From assembly GCF_021513275.1 (NCBI RefSeq), contig NZ_CP090978.1, positions 4,340,001 to 4,404,000 on the forward strand: a DNA stretch of 64,000 nucleotides. The letters are read 5' to 3'. Source of the DNA: Paenibacillus hexagrammi (GTDB taxonomy: Bacteria; Bacillota; Bacilli; Paenibacillales; NBRC-103111). Under the pieces are notes generated by a model. That model saw nothing but the letters and a program-made list of their open reading frames with translations. It searched no databases and was not told the DNA's origin. Positions 37,268 through 47,340 of the stretch are shown one piece after another. The position numbers and the translations under genes were made by a program. Position 1 is the stretch's first letter; each line of letters begins with the position of its first letter.

Positions 37268-39225
37268 TTAAGGCTTACCTGTCAAGCCTAGCTTAAGATC
37301 TCGAATCAACACATAAGTATCGGCATTAGTCAACATTTCTTTGTTGGCAATTAACATGAGTGACTGCTCCGTCAGCAACCCGCGGCGGGTAAGCTCGGCC
37401 TGCGCTTCTTCCGCGGATCCAGGTATGCCTAACGCCTGTGTGATCGTATATACCGCTTGTGATAGCGTTAAAGGAATTTTATCTGAGTCCTCCATCTTGG
37501 CTATAGCTGCGGAAGGATCCCTTGGAAGGCTTCAGGTTTCATCTTTTTAGCCCCATTTACCAGGTTCACCATTCGTTTCGGATTAGCCTGATCATCCAAA
37601 TGGAAATTATTGTCGTAGGAGCCTGTAGCAAGTCCCAGCATAAGAGCTGATTTCAAAGCATCAAACGATTTATGCTCCATGAAAGGCTCCGGCTTCACCT
37701 CAATCGGCGCAAGTTCTACGCCTTGCTGAATCAGACGGTTCTGCAGCTTAGCCACAAGCTCCTTAGATGCAGAAAGCTGACGGAACGTAACTTTGCCGTC
37801 CTGCGCGATTTTCGCAGCGGCCCCCGCCGCTTCTCCCTCCGCCATACCAGTTGGAATGACACGTGCACTACCATGAGGAAGTGTATCATAGCTTGCGGCC
37901 CTACCTACAACGAGCAGATTATCCACCTTTTGCGGTACGAGACTTCGGAAAGGTATGGCATATTGCGTCGGCTCACATACAACATTCCCTGAATCGGCTG
38001 CAGATACTCTTTGAATATCTACGGGGTAGGAGCCGAATCCAATCCGGTCCCACTGATCCCCATTCGTACAAACATCAACAATATTGAGTCGGTATTCCCC
38101 CTGCATATGACGGGTTTCGCGAACATACAGCTCGGGAGCTGTGCCTGCAAGCTCAACGCCGGCAAATTCAGGGAACGTTTTTCTCATATAATCCACAACG
38201 TGCGGCAGCTCATTCTTACCGATTTGAAAGGCTTCCTCCACAGACTTGGGATCTAATACATCCACATCAAATATTTGCAGCGAGTTGACCAGAACGGAAT
38301 TATCGTTTTCACGTCCCATATTCAGGCCCCTCATCTTGGCACGTTCCTTATTTTGGGCGGGATAATTGCTCATCTCTCCGTAGCCCCAAACGCTTACATT
38401 ATCAACACCTGTCGTTGCAAATTGATCATTATTTAATCGGTTCGCCATCTGGCTCCACACTTCCGGAGTCACATTAGCCAGCTTAAAAACCAGCGTCACC
38501 GCCATTTTCGATTTTGGGTCGCCTAAGTCCTCCCGGCCCATCGTAAAGGGCACACCTGCTGCTGCTGCAAAGTCACCGTCCTGAGTGGCATCAATGACAG
38601 CTCCGGCTTTTACAGTTTGCTGCGTCCCGTTCTCTAGCACAATTGATGCTCCTTGCACGACCGTGCTTCCTGATTCTCCGGCTGCGGTTACCGGTTCGAT
38701 CTTCTGTGTCTTCATCAGAACGTCCAGATTTTGTTCATGACGGACCATGTCATTAAAAGCATTAGCCGCTGTACTCACATCAAAGGAGCTTCCCTCTACC
38801 TTACTGAACCACTCCGAGAACATTCCTTTATTCAAAACTTCATGCTTACCTAATGGATTCGTCTTGGGCGCATAGTTGAAATCAATGGTATTGAGCCAGC
38901 CCTCTGTCATCAATCCACCCAGTATATCCCTGTTTCGCCCATCCACCAGCAACGTAGACAAGCCATTGCGCGCAGCGGATACAGCTGCCGCAATTCCTTC
39001 AGGATCTGTGCCCACGACGATAACATCGTAGGAAGCCTTGGGCTTTTCAACAGAACTGACTTGTTCAACCTGCTGCTTATTGCCCGTTGGCTTACTGCTT
39101 ACCTTATGCTTATATTGATATAATAATGCCCCTGCCGCTGCAACTACAGCACCCAAGATCAGCATCCACATCAAGATGAGCCAACCGCTTGAGGCGGAGC
39201 TTCTTCTATTGGAACGAGTTGACAT
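37268..39225 (-). CDS. Membrane-anchored FAD-dependent oxidoreductase, frameshifted as sequenced
   Basis: A flavoprotein of the FAD_oxidored family. An N-terminal anchor (LILMWMLILGAVVAAAGALLY, about 15-35) suggests an extracytoplasmic catalytic domain. The dinucleotide loop is VVGTDPEGIAAAVSAARNG, and a second FAD region NVSVWGY to NLLVVGRAA follows; ATQDGDFAAAAGVP is also typical of the family. The frame breaks at 37519-37521: restoring a fourth C gives FQGDPSAAIAKMEDSDKIPL and adds 75 residues with an SLH-like helical region, making 652 aa. The two pieces are therefore one gene. Start ATG 39225 is behind GGAGAGG with long spacing. Substrate unknown. Confidence 0.8.
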
Positions 39226-39249
39226 AGAACTGGTACACAACCTCTCCAC

Positions 39250-40809
39250 TTACTGCGAACTAGTCAGCTTCTCACGCAATGGTTGATAAGCTTCGTCCAA
39301 CAGCTTTATTTTTTTCTCGATATATTCCAAATAGGCTTGATTATACACACTGGGCTCCTTAGGATTAGGGAAGCGCTCAATGCGCTGAGGCACCTCCGAT
39401 TGTTCTTCTCCGCGAGCAAACAAAATTTTGCTGACTGCTCCGCACCCAAGCCCGATGATAGTTTGACGTTCCTCCATCATTAGGATGTTGTACAAGCTTT
39501 CGCGGCCTTCGAAGGCGTAGCCTACATTTTCAAGATTACCGAGGATATTCTTTTGCCGGTATAAGTAATATGGAACATACTCATGCTGCGTGGTCCATTC
39601 GATTGCCCGTTCCATCATTTCAGCTACCTCATCCCGCTCCGCGACTTCATACTGCTCTCTATTCTTCGTCATTCGAGAAGCCCGTTTAAACGATAGCGTA
39701 TGTACAGTCAGCGATTCCGGCAGCAGCTTCTCCGTTTCCACGAGCGAATGCTCAAGCTCCTTCATTCCTTCATTCGGAAGCCCGATGATGAGATCCATGT
39801 TAATATTGTCCAGACCCATATCGCGGGCCAATTTGAATTTCTCAATGGTCTCTTCCACTGTATGGTGACGTCCGATTGCATCCAGCGTTTCCTGGGTAAA
39901 GCTTTGCGGGTTAATACTGATACGGTCGACGTTCCACTTCTTCATGACCTCGATTTTATCCGGTGTAATAGTATCGGGTCTGCCCGCTTCCACAGTTAGC
40001 TCACGTACAGCGGACATGTCCGGAAACGATTCGTGCATCGTAACGAACAAGGCATCCATCTCTTCGGCAGTGATGCTCGTGGGTGTTCCGCCCCCCCAAT
40101 AAATGGTCGTAATACGCAATCCCGCTTCCTTCATCCATTTGCCCATCAACCGCATCTCTTCATGAAGCCCATGGAGAAAGGAGTGGACTGAGCCATTATT
40201 ACCGCGAATATCGTAAGCTGGGAACGTGCAGTATGCGCATTTAGTCGGGCAAAAAGGAATCCCGATATAAACACTGACTTCCCGGTCCAAATGGAATAAA
40301 TCCGGTATCACTTTCAGCTGACGCTCCGCTACCTCGACTAACAGATCTGCTTTCTCATCGCTGACCAAATGCTGCTCCTTGAGCAGCTGCAGGCAAGTCT
40401 CTCGGTCATGCTTTTGCAGCAAATTGTGCATGAGCTTCGTCGGCCGAACACCTGTGAGGATCCCCCATGGCTGGGTCAGTCCCGTCATCTGCTGCAGCGC
40501 CTGCAAGAGTGACGTACAAACAGCCCGTCGAATCGCCGTCTTTCTGCCTGCTAGGTCATTTAGTCCCATCATACGTTCATTCACGGCTGTCCATTCTTCA
40601 TCCGGCAGCTCGGTGTCCCGTACTAGAGCAGACGCTCTTGCCAACCCCTCATCTTCATTCTCCAAGACCTCCAACTCGAGCTTAATGCGAAGGTCTGCTT
40701 CCTCTATCGACGTATAGCTAATTTCTGTTTCTTCAAAAAATAGACGATGAATATGTAAAATTTCCGTAGTAAGCTCTTCAAAGCCAGTACGGCTCACTTC
40801 AATTTTCAA
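39250..40809 (-). CDS. hemZ: Oxygen-independent coproporphyrinogen III oxidase-like radical SAM protein
   Basis: HemZ of Bacillales, 519 aa. A radical SAM cluster motif CPTKCAYC follows SVYIGIPF, then GGGTPTSI (SAM binding), VEAGRPDTIT, RISINPQSF and DLIIGLP. The first 170 residues are the HemZ-specific N-terminal extension (LTGVRPTKLMHNLL). HemZ is thought to act in anaerobic haem synthesis, though its activity differs from HemN. Start is TTG at 40809 with GAGGG upstream. It ends immediately at the FAD oxidoreductase gene and is likely cotranscribed with it. Confidence 0.9.
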   Translation of the reverse strand: MKIEVSRTGFEELTTEILHIHRLFFEETEISYTSIEEADLRIKLELEVLENEDEGLARASALVRDTELPDEEWTAVNERMMGLNDLAGRKTAIRRAVCTSLLQALQQMTGLTQPWGILTGVRPTKLMHNLLQKHDRETCLQLLKEQHLVSDEKADLLVEVAERQLKVIPDLFHLDREVSVYIGIPFCPTKCAYCTFPAYDIRGNNGSVHSFLHGLHEEMRLMGKWMKEAGLRITTIYWGGGTPTSITAEEMDALFVTMHESFPDMSAVRELTVEAGRPDTITPDKIEVMKKWNVDRISINPQSFTQETLDAIGRHHTVEETIEKFKLARDMGLDNINMDLIIGLPNEGMKELEHSLVETEKLLPESLTVHTLSFKRASRMTKNREQYEVAERDEVAEMMERAIEWTTQHEYVPYYLYRQKNILGNLENVGYAFEGRESLYNILMMEERQTIIGLGCGAVSKILFARGEEQSEVPQRIERFPNPKEPSVYNQAYLEYIEKKIKLLDEAYQPLREKLTSSQ

Positions 40810-40983
40810 GTAAAGCCCTCCAGTTGTCGATATAACCGTTCATACCTATGGTTTACACCATCTGTAAGTTTACCACAATTTTGAGGCATAGAGAAATTCA
40901 GCGGAATAGCAGGCGCCCGTTAAGAACAAGCATGTGAGCTAAGGTTGATGTGAAGCGAGAAGATGAGTATACGCTCAATCAAC

Positions 40984-41023
40984 GAAAAAACCCCGGTCTG
41001 CTGATCGGCAGCGCTCGGGGTTT
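40984..41023 (-). terminator. Intrinsic terminator of the relA-dtd unit
   Basis: AACCCCG and CGGGGTTT flank a GC-rich imperfect stem; on the minus strand it is followed by TTTTTTCG. It lies just past the stop of the 57-residue ORF. Confidence 0.82.
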
Positions 41024-41029
41024 AGAACG

Positions 41030-41203
41030 TTATCGGTATGATTTTTTCGGAATACACTTTAATTTCTCCTGGTCAGAGGTAAATTCTTCACTCAGTTCAA
41101 CCTGGCCAAGTGCAGGCGCTTGACTGAGTCTCTCCGCCAAAGATCCTTGCAGCAGCTGCTGTTCCGCAGCTATCATTACTTTATGCTTGATACCTTGCCG
41201 CAT
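41030..41203 (-). CDS. Small 57-residue protein of unknown function downstream of dtd
   Basis: An open frame with ATG at 41203, AGGAG eight bases upstream and TAA at 41030-41032, just before the operon terminator. It begins MRQGIKHKVMIAAEQQLLQG and ends KLKCIPKKSYR, with one cysteine and basic termini. It contains no membrane helix. The good ribosome site, the spacing from dtd (61 bases) and the terminator directly after it argue that it is translated. I do not recognise a family. Confidence 0.55.
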   Translation of the reverse strand: MRQGIKHKVMIAAEQQLLQGSLAERLSQAPALGQVELSEEFTSDQEKLKCIPKKSYR

Positions 41204-41264
41204 CTGGGTTGCTCCTAACTGACTGGTTTCACTATCTATTGTTTCCAGCAGCTAGGTATTCTAA

Positions 41265-41705
41265 TCATTTGCTATCTACGATCAGCGTCACCGGTCCCCA
41301 ATTGACCAGGCTCACATCCATCATTTCTCCGAACATCCCGGTCTCCACATGAAGCCCTTGAGCTCTCAACATTTCATTAAACTTGTGATAGAGCGGCTCT
41401 GCCACATCGGGTCTGGCTGCTGCCATAAAGTTGGGACGCTTACCTTTGCGGCAGTCGCCGTACAAAGTAAACTGCGATACCGATAGGATTTGTCCCCCGG
41501 TTTCAAGAACGGAGAGATTCATCTTACCCGATTCGTCCTCAAATATTCGCAATCCCGCCATCTTGTCCGCGATATACTTAGCATCCTGCTCGGTATCCTC
41601 ATGGGTAACACCAACCAGCAGCATCAGTCCCTTGCCGATTTGACCGACGACCCGGCCATCAACAGTAACGGAAGCTTCCTTGCATCGTTGAACAACTACA
41701 CGCAT
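41265..41705 (-). CDS. dtd: D-aminoacyl-tRNA deacylase
   Basis: Removes D-amino acids, and misattached glycine, from tRNA. The active-site motif [10 protein letters not shown] and the C-terminal cis Gly-Pro motif [10 protein letters not shown] are intact; the N-terminus [17 protein letters not shown] is canonical. Start ATG 41705 has AGGAG upstream; 146 aa is normal. It follows relA by 16 bases, as in B. subtilis (yrvI). Confidence 0.95.
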   Translation of the reverse strand: MRVVVQRCKEASVTVDGRVVGQIGKGLMLLVGVTHEDTEQDAKYIADKMAGLRIFEDESGKMNLSVLETGGQILSVSQFTLYGDCRKGKRPNFMAAARPDVAEPLYHKFNEMLRAQGLHVETGMFGEMMDVSLVNWGPVTLIVDSK

Positions 41706-41721
41706 GATTGTATCTGATCTC

Positions 41722-43908
41722 CTACGTCTGCATAATTCTTTGAACCGAATAAACATCCTTGACGCGCTTAATCTTCTCTACGACAGATTGCAGATGGTCG
41801 ATATTTTTAATCAAAATGGTCATATGAATCGTTGCCATTTTATTCTTGTCAGAACGACCGGATACTGCGGATATCATCGTCTTGCTCTCGGATACGGCTT
41901 GAAGGACTTCGTTGAGGAAGCCACGACGGTCATGACCGGTAATTTCAATTTCGACATTGAAGTTGGATTCAACCGCTTCCGCCCATTCCACTTCAATCAC
42001 GCGTTCTTCTTCACCGACACTTGAAGGAATATTCAGGCAATCCTGACGATGTACGGACACTCCGCGTCCTCGTGTGATATATCCAATGATGGAATCACCG
42101 GGGACTGGGTTGCAGCATCGGGCAAAACGCACCAATAAATTATCAACGCCCTTGACGCGTACTCCATTAGTCGGACGACTTTTGCGCTCGGTTTGCGGTG
42201 CGGCCTTGACTTCCTTCACTTCGCTTGTCAGCTGCAGAATCTGCGCTTCTTCCGCTTCCTTACGAAGCTTCTCCGTCAGCTTGGTACAGATCTGCGCTGC
42301 CGTAATTCCACCAAATCCTACTGCGGACAGCATATCTTCCACATCGTTAAAATTAAACTTCTTCGCCGCTTCCAGCAGCTTTTCCTCACTCATGAGCGTA
42401 GGAGGATCAATAGCAAGACGCTTGAGCTCGCGCTCGATCATTTCCTTGCCCTTCTCTACGTTTTCCTCACGCTTCTCTTTCTTGAACCACTGCTTGATCT
42501 TGCTTCTGGCATGGGATGACTGAGCAATTTTGATCCAATCCTGACTAGGTCCGTAGGAATGTTTGGAAGTGAGAATTTCGATAATATCTCCCGTCTTCAG
42601 CTTATGGTCCAAAGGTACGATGCGGCTGTTCACCTTCGCACCAATCGTCCTATTGCCTACCTCTGTATGAATTCGGTAAGCAAAATCAAGCGGAACCGAA
42701 CCGGCTGGCAATTCAATGACCTCGCCTTTAGGCGTAAAGACAAACACCAGATCCGAGAAGAAATCCATCTTCATAGATTCCATGAATTCGGAAGCGTCGC
42801 TCGTTTCCTGCTGCAGCTCGAGAATCTCACGGAACCAATTCATCTTATCTTCAAAAGTTCCCGAAGGAACGACAGAGCCGCCTTCTTTATAAGCCCAGTG
42901 CGCTGCGATACCAAACTCAGAGGTCTTGTGCATTTCCCACGTACGGATTTGCACCTCTAACGGTTCCCCTTTGGGACCAATAACTGTCGTATGAAGGGAC
43001 TGGTACATATTCGGCTTCGGCATCGCGATATAGTCCTTGAAACGACCCGGCATCGGCTTCCAAAGCGTGTGTATGATACCAAGAGATGCGTAGCAATCCT
43101 TGATGTTATCCACGATAACCCGAAGGGCCATGAGATCATAGATCTCGTTGAACTGTTTGCCTCGGGAGCTCATCTTTTTATAGATGCTGTACAGATGCTT
43201 GGGACGACCTGAGATGTCCCCTTGAATGCTCATCTCCTCAAGCTTCTCGCGGATGCTTTCGATGACATTCTCAATGTACTGCTCGCGTTCGGCGCGTTTC
43301 TTCTGCATCAAATTCACTATGCGGTAATACTGCTGCGGGTTCAAATAGCGGAGGGCGATATCCTCCATCTCCCACTTAATCGTCGAAATACCAAGTCTGT
43401 GCGCAATCGGACAAAAGATTTCGAGTGTTTCCTCGGCAATTCTTCTTTGGCTCTCCTCAGACTGGTACTTCAGTGTACGCATATTGTGCAAACGGTCCGC
43501 CAGCTTAATCAGAATAACGCGAATATCCTGCGCCATCGCGACAAACATTTTCCGATAGTTCTCGTTCTGCTGCTCTTCCTTGGATTTAAACTTGATTCGT
43601 TCAAGCTTGGTCAATCCGTCAACGAGCATTGCGCATGTCTTTCCGAATTTATCATAAACGGCTTCGAGTGAAACCGTCGTATCTTCCACGACATCATGTA
43701 GCAGTGCTGCAATGATAGAGGTTACATCCATCTGCATGTTCACCAGAATCTCAGCAACAGCTAAGGGATGCAGAATATAGGGTTCCCCTGATTTGCGCAC
43801 TTGGCCGTGGTGGGCTTCGTCGGCAAAATCATAGGCCTCCCTAATCCTCTGCAAATCATTCTCCTTTAGATAGGTGGAGGCCTTCTCCAGCAGCTGCTCT
43901 ATACCCAT
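41722..43908 (-). CDS. relA: Bifunctional (p)ppGpp synthetase/hydrolase
   Basis: Long Rel enzyme of Firmicutes, 728 aa. HD hydrolase domain ([19 protein letters not shown]), synthetase domain ([35 protein letters not shown]), TGS ([24 protein letters not shown]), zinc-finger/helical region ([26 protein letters not shown]) and C-terminal ACT domain. The intact HD motif means it both makes and degrades the alarmone. ATG 43908 has better ribosome site spacing than the ATG at 43920. Confidence 0.95.
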   Translation of the reverse strand: MGIEQLLEKASTYLKENDLQRIREAYDFADEAHHGQVRKSGEPYILHPLAVAEILVNMQMDVTSIIAALLHDVVEDTTVSLEAVYDKFGKTCAMLVDGLTKLERIKFKSKEEQQNENYRKMFVAMAQDIRVILIKLADRLHNMRTLKYQSEESQRRIAEETLEIFCPIAHRLGISTIKWEMEDIALRYLNPQQYYRIVNLMQKKRAEREQYIENVIESIREKLEEMSIQGDISGRPKHLYSIYKKMSSRGKQFNEIYDLMALRVIVDNIKDCYASLGIIHTLWKPMPGRFKDYIAMPKPNMYQSLHTTVIGPKGEPLEVQIRTWEMHKTSEFGIAAHWAYKEGGSVVPSGTFEDKMNWFREILELQQETSDASEFMESMKMDFFSDLVFVFTPKGEVIELPAGSVPLDFAYRIHTEVGNRTIGAKVNSRIVPLDHKLKTGDIIEILTSKHSYGPSQDWIKIAQSSHARSKIKQWFKKEKREENVEKGKEMIERELKRLAIDPPTLMSEEKLLEAAKKFNFNDVEDMLSAVGFGGITAAQICTKLTEKLRKEAEEAQILQLTSEVKEVKAAPQTERKSRPTNGVRVKGVDNLLVRFARCCNPVPGDSIIGYITRGRGVSVHRQDCLNIPSSVGEEERVIEVEWAEAVESNFNVEIEITGHDRRGFLNEVLQAVSESKTMISAVSGRSDKNKMATIHMTILIKNIDHLQSVVEKIKRVKDVYSVQRIMQT

Positions 43909-43941
43909 GCATCTACCCATTCCTTTAGTCGATTTTTATTC

Positions 43942-43971
43942 ATTATGCCTGCAAGTCAGGCTCCCCGTCAA
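43942..43971 (-). promoter_or_regulatory. Predicted promoter of relA-dtd
   Basis: Minus strand TTGACG (43971-43966), 18-base spacer, CATAAT (43947-43942), about 35 bases upstream of the relA start. Leaves a very short leader. Confidence 0.55.
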
Positions 43972-44255
43972 CTGCTCACCCACTTACTTTCGACAAAATG
44001 GTGCTGTTTCTCGCAAAGCTTTCACAATTACGAAGGTCCTATGTCGGGAACAGTTAGAAATTTTACTAGTATCAACCATATGATCTTTGTTTAATCGTTG
44101 TTCCTCTTTTCAATCCTGTCCTGCTGCTTGTATAAAGGATTTGGAATAATTACGTCGATGAATTCACAGATCATGATGTCTATCATATGAATCAGATTTT
44201 AGAATGTATTGTTACATAATTGATTTTATACACATCCTATCTGCGAATGAAATGT
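43972..44255. other. Intergenic stretch between relA and apt, no gene seen
   Basis: About 280 AT-rich bases without an ORF that has a ribosome binding site. The only elements noted are the relA promoter at one end, an exact TGTCGAA heptamer at 43995-43989 on the minus strand (Spo0A-box sequence), and the apt terminator at the other end. Confidence 0.5.
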
Positions 44256-44302
44256 AAAAAGCACGTAAATTATTGCTTGGGCAATAATTTACGTGCTTTT
44301 TT
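44256..44302 (-). terminator. Strong intrinsic terminator after apt
   Basis: A near-perfect 21-bp stem (AAAAAGCACGTAAATTATTG with its complement) around a TTGG loop; T runs on both sides allow bidirectional action. It ends the recJ-apt unit. Confidence 0.9.
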
Positions 44303-44315
44303 CAAGTGATGCCAC

Positions 44316-44828
44316 CTAGTACTGGATTAAAGAAACAACATCAATGCCATCAAGTTTATCTCTGCCATCAAGATACGAAAGCTCAATCAGGAATGCGGCA
44401 CCAACAATTTCTCCGCCCAGCTGCTTGATCAGGTTGATCGACGTTTGAATCGTGCCGCCTGTAGCGAGCAAGTCGTCTGCGATTAATACCTTTTGTCCCG
44501 GTTTAATGGCATCGCTGTGCATAGCCAATTTATCTTTACCATATTCCAGAGCGTAGTCAGCTTCGATGGTTTCACCAGGCAGCTTGCCGCTTTTGCGTAT
44601 CGGTACGAATCCTACCCCAAGTGAATAAGCAAGCGGAGCGCCAATAACGAAGCCTCTCGCTTCAGGTCCAGCAATCAGATCAATTTCCTTCTCCTGTACC
44701 ATTTGCTTCAACTGATCAATAGCTTCCTTATACACAGAACCGCTCTGAAGAAGCGTTGTGATATCCTTAAAACGAATACCAGGCTGTGGAAAATCGTGAA
44801 TAACACGTACATAATCTTTAAAATTCAT
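44316..44828 (-). CDS. apt: Adenine phosphoribosyltransferase
   Basis: Purine salvage enzyme converting adenine and PRPP to AMP. The PRPP-binding motif VLIADDLLATGGTI is exact, with GPEARGFVIGAPLAY and FVPIRKSGKLPGET typical of type I APRTs. Start ATG 44828 lies behind GGAGGAG and overlaps the end of recJ by four bases, so translation is coupled. 170 aa is normal. Confidence 0.96.
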   Translation of the reverse strand: MNFKDYVRVIHDFPQPGIRFKDITTLLQSGSVYKEAIDQLKQMVQEKEIDLIAGPEARGFVIGAPLAYSLGVGFVPIRKSGKLPGETIEADYALEYGKDKLAMHSDAIKPGQKVLIADDLLATGGTIQTSINLIKQLGGEIVGAAFLIELSYLDGRDKLDGIDVVSLIQY

Positions 44829-47278
44829 ATTATCTCCTCCAATACTTGTGGATGCTGCTGTATATGCTGCACGACCCATGCTTCCAGCTCTTTCGCTGAG
44901 GTGTACATGACGATCGTTTCGACCTCTTGGCGATGTAATTTATCTTGGTATAGCTTCGATGTAGCCAAATCTCGTTTAGCCGGCGCAGGCTGCGGTTTAA
45001 TGACGCCGTCCGTCTGGGATACAAAGCATAGCTCCTCAAATACGGAAAAGATGAACCCGATCATCGATGGGGAGAGCCCTGTTCGTCTACTGAGTGACTG
45101 CAGGAACCGGTCATCCTTCATGTTAAACGAACCATGCTTTTGCAAGGTACCGTACATGAGCTTGAACATATCTCGCGTTGGCATAGCCCCTTGATGCATC
45201 TGTCTCAGCTCCGTAAATACTGCGAAGCATCTCATCATGCTATTACACTGCGACAAGAGTTCCTTCAAGTCATTCAGGCTGCCAGGTACGGAGTAGAGCA
45301 CAATATCCTGCATACCGGATAATTGCAATCCCTTCGCTTGCGCATTTCCTGCTTGAATCTGTCCTGTCCGCTTTACAATCCAATAAGGCAAGTCAAGCTC
45401 CAATTGAAAAGGCAATTTTGCAAAAACCTCTTCGTCCGCATCATCAAATAAAATGATGGCCGGCCGTTGTCCAGCGCCCCCGCTTCGCACGCCGCTCTCC
45501 AGTGCCTGGAGCAAGGAAGCGAGTTTTGCCGCCATTTGCTGGCCCCCACGCCAATCGAACAGCTGAACATGCCGCACGCGAAGGTCCTGCAGCATAATTT
45601 GCGGTTTACGAACGCCGTTCCATTCATTAATGGACAGTTCTCCGAGCACATCTAGTTTGGATGTCGGTGAGATCAGATGGCTTAAGCTGCCCTTTCCAAA
45701 CGCTACTGCTTCTACGGAGCAGCTAGTCTCTGCAACCGCTTGTGACAGTCCCAGCTTCAAATGCTGCTTCTCCTTGCCCATGGTACGGATATCGCTAAGC
45801 TCCAGGTCCGAGAATACGAAGCGCGGAGCCGGATTACCCATTCCGAAAGGCGCAAGTCTGCTGAGCTGCTCGATGCTTGCTATGGGTACATCTGCCAAAC
45901 TGCATTCACTATCGGCATGTAGCATCGGAATAAAATCTTGTTCAGTCAACCATTCCTCAGCCAGTTGATTTAGCATAGCTGTGAACTCGGGAAGATGTGC
46001 ACGGTCCAGACTCATTCCGGCCGCCGCCTGATGGCCTCCGTAATGGTCCAGCCACTGCTTACAGGCCGTAAGCGCCTTATACATGTCGAACCCTGCAATG
46101 GAACGAGCAGAACCTTTGGCTATGCCTGTATGAGGATCAATACTAAGCACTAACGTCGGTCGGTAGTGTTTTTCCACAATCTTGGAAGCGACGATACCCA
46201 CAACGCCCACATTCCATTCTTCCTTGGCCACGACGATAACTTTATCATGTCCCTTGCTTCGCTGCTCTTCCGCCATCACAATTGCTTCAGAAGCCATCTC
46301 CTCCACAATACGCTGACGCTCCTTATTAAGCAAGTCCAGCTCCAAAGCAATTTGCTCGGCTTCTTGCTCATCTTCTGTAGTCAGAAGCTTAACCGCATCG
46401 TCAGCGCATTCCAGCCTTCCGCTGGCATTAATCCGCGGAGCCAAGGAGAAGCCTATGTGAGTAGCTGTGACTTCCTTACGCTCCACTCCTGCAACGCTCA
46501 GTAAAGCGCGAATGCCGGCATAATCGGAAGCTTGCATCCGCTCAAGGCCCCATTTTACGATGAGTCTATTCTCGTCCGTTAGCGGCATGAGATCCGCCAC
46601 CGTACCGATTGCAGCAAAGTCCAGCAATTCTTCCGGCAACCTGCCGAGAAGTGCATGAGCGAGTTTAAACGCGACGCCGACTCCAGCCAGATGCTTGTAA
46701 GGATATGGGCATCCGGGTTTCTTCGGATTGATGACAGCCAGCGCATCGGGAAGCACCTCAGGCGGCTCGTGATGATCCGTAACGATCACGTCCATGCCGA
46801 GCTCTTGGATGTACTGCACTTCACCCGCAGCACTTATCCCTGTATCTACCGTAATAAATAGGTCTACTCCATCCGCTTTGGCCGATTCAATGGCACCGCG
46901 GTTTAAGCCGTAACCTTCCTTCACTCTATGTGGAATATAAGTATCGAAGCGTGCTCCTAACCCCCGTAGTAAGTGCACCATCAGGGAGGTGCTGCTTACT
47001 CCATCCGCATCGTAATCTCCATATACACGTATCTTGTGGTTGCGTGCAAGTGCTTGTTGGATTCGTTCGACAGCCGCCCGCATTCCGTCCAGCAGAAAGG
47101 GATCGTGAAACAAATCCTTGCCGCCATTCATGAATTGCTCTGCCTCTGGAACTGTGCGCAGACCACGGAGTACAAGCAGCTTGGCGACGAGCGGTTCTAT
47201 ATGTAAATCACGGACGAACATCTCTATTAAGGATTCTTCCGCATGGCTAATACTCCATCTTGCCTTTGGCGTCAGCAT
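44825..47278 (-). CDS. recJ: Single-stranded-DNA-specific exonuclease RecJ
   Basis: 5'-3' ssDNA exonuclease of recombination and repair, 817 aa. DHH-family motifs are clear: VYGDYDADGVSSTSLMV, VDTGISAAGEV, VTDHHEPPE, followed by the DHHA1 region GGHQAAAGMSL and the OB fold. The C-terminal about 200 residues are the Firmicute-specific extension of unknown role. AGGGGG precedes the ATG. It overlaps apt by four bases. Confidence 0.94.
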   Translation of the reverse strand: MLTPKARWSISHAEESLIEMFVRDLHIEPLVAKLLVLRGLRTVPEAEQFMNGGKDLFHDPFLLDGMRAAVERIQQALARNHKIRVYGDYDADGVSSTSLMVHLLRGLGARFDTYIPHRVKEGYGLNRGAIESAKADGVDLFITVDTGISAAGEVQYIQELGMDVIVTDHHEPPEVLPDALAVINPKKPGCPYPYKHLAGVGVAFKLAHALLGRLPEELLDFAAIGTVADLMPLTDENRLIVKWGLERMQASDYAGIRALLSVAGVERKEVTATHIGFSLAPRINASGRLECADDAVKLLTTEDEQEAEQIALELDLLNKERQRIVEEMASEAIVMAEEQRSKGHDKVIVVAKEEWNVGVVGIVASKIVEKHYRPTLVLSIDPHTGIAKGSARSIAGFDMYKALTACKQWLDHYGGHQAAAGMSLDRAHLPEFTAMLNQLAEEWLTEQDFIPMLHADSECSLADVPIASIEQLSRLAPFGMGNPAPRFVFSDLELSDIRTMGKEKQHLKLGLSQAVAETSCSVEAVAFGKGSLSHLISPTSKLDVLGELSINEWNGVRKPQIMLQDLRVRHVQLFDWRGGQQMAAKLASLLQALESGVRSGGAGQRPAIILFDDADEEVFAKLPFQLELDLPYWIVKRTGQIQAGNAQAKGLQLSGMQDIVLYSVPGSLNDLKELLSQCNSMMRCFAVFTELRQMHQGAMPTRDMFKLMYGTLQKHGSFNMKDDRFLQSLSRRTGLSPSMIGFIFSVFEELCFVSQTDGVIKPQPAPAKRDLATSKLYQDKLHRQEVETIVMYTSAKELEAWVVQHIQQHPQVLEEII

Positions 47279-47340
47279 TGCAGATCCCCCTGGAGTTTTG
47301 CCACAGGCAAAACTGTGATCAATTTTAAATCTTAAAAATG

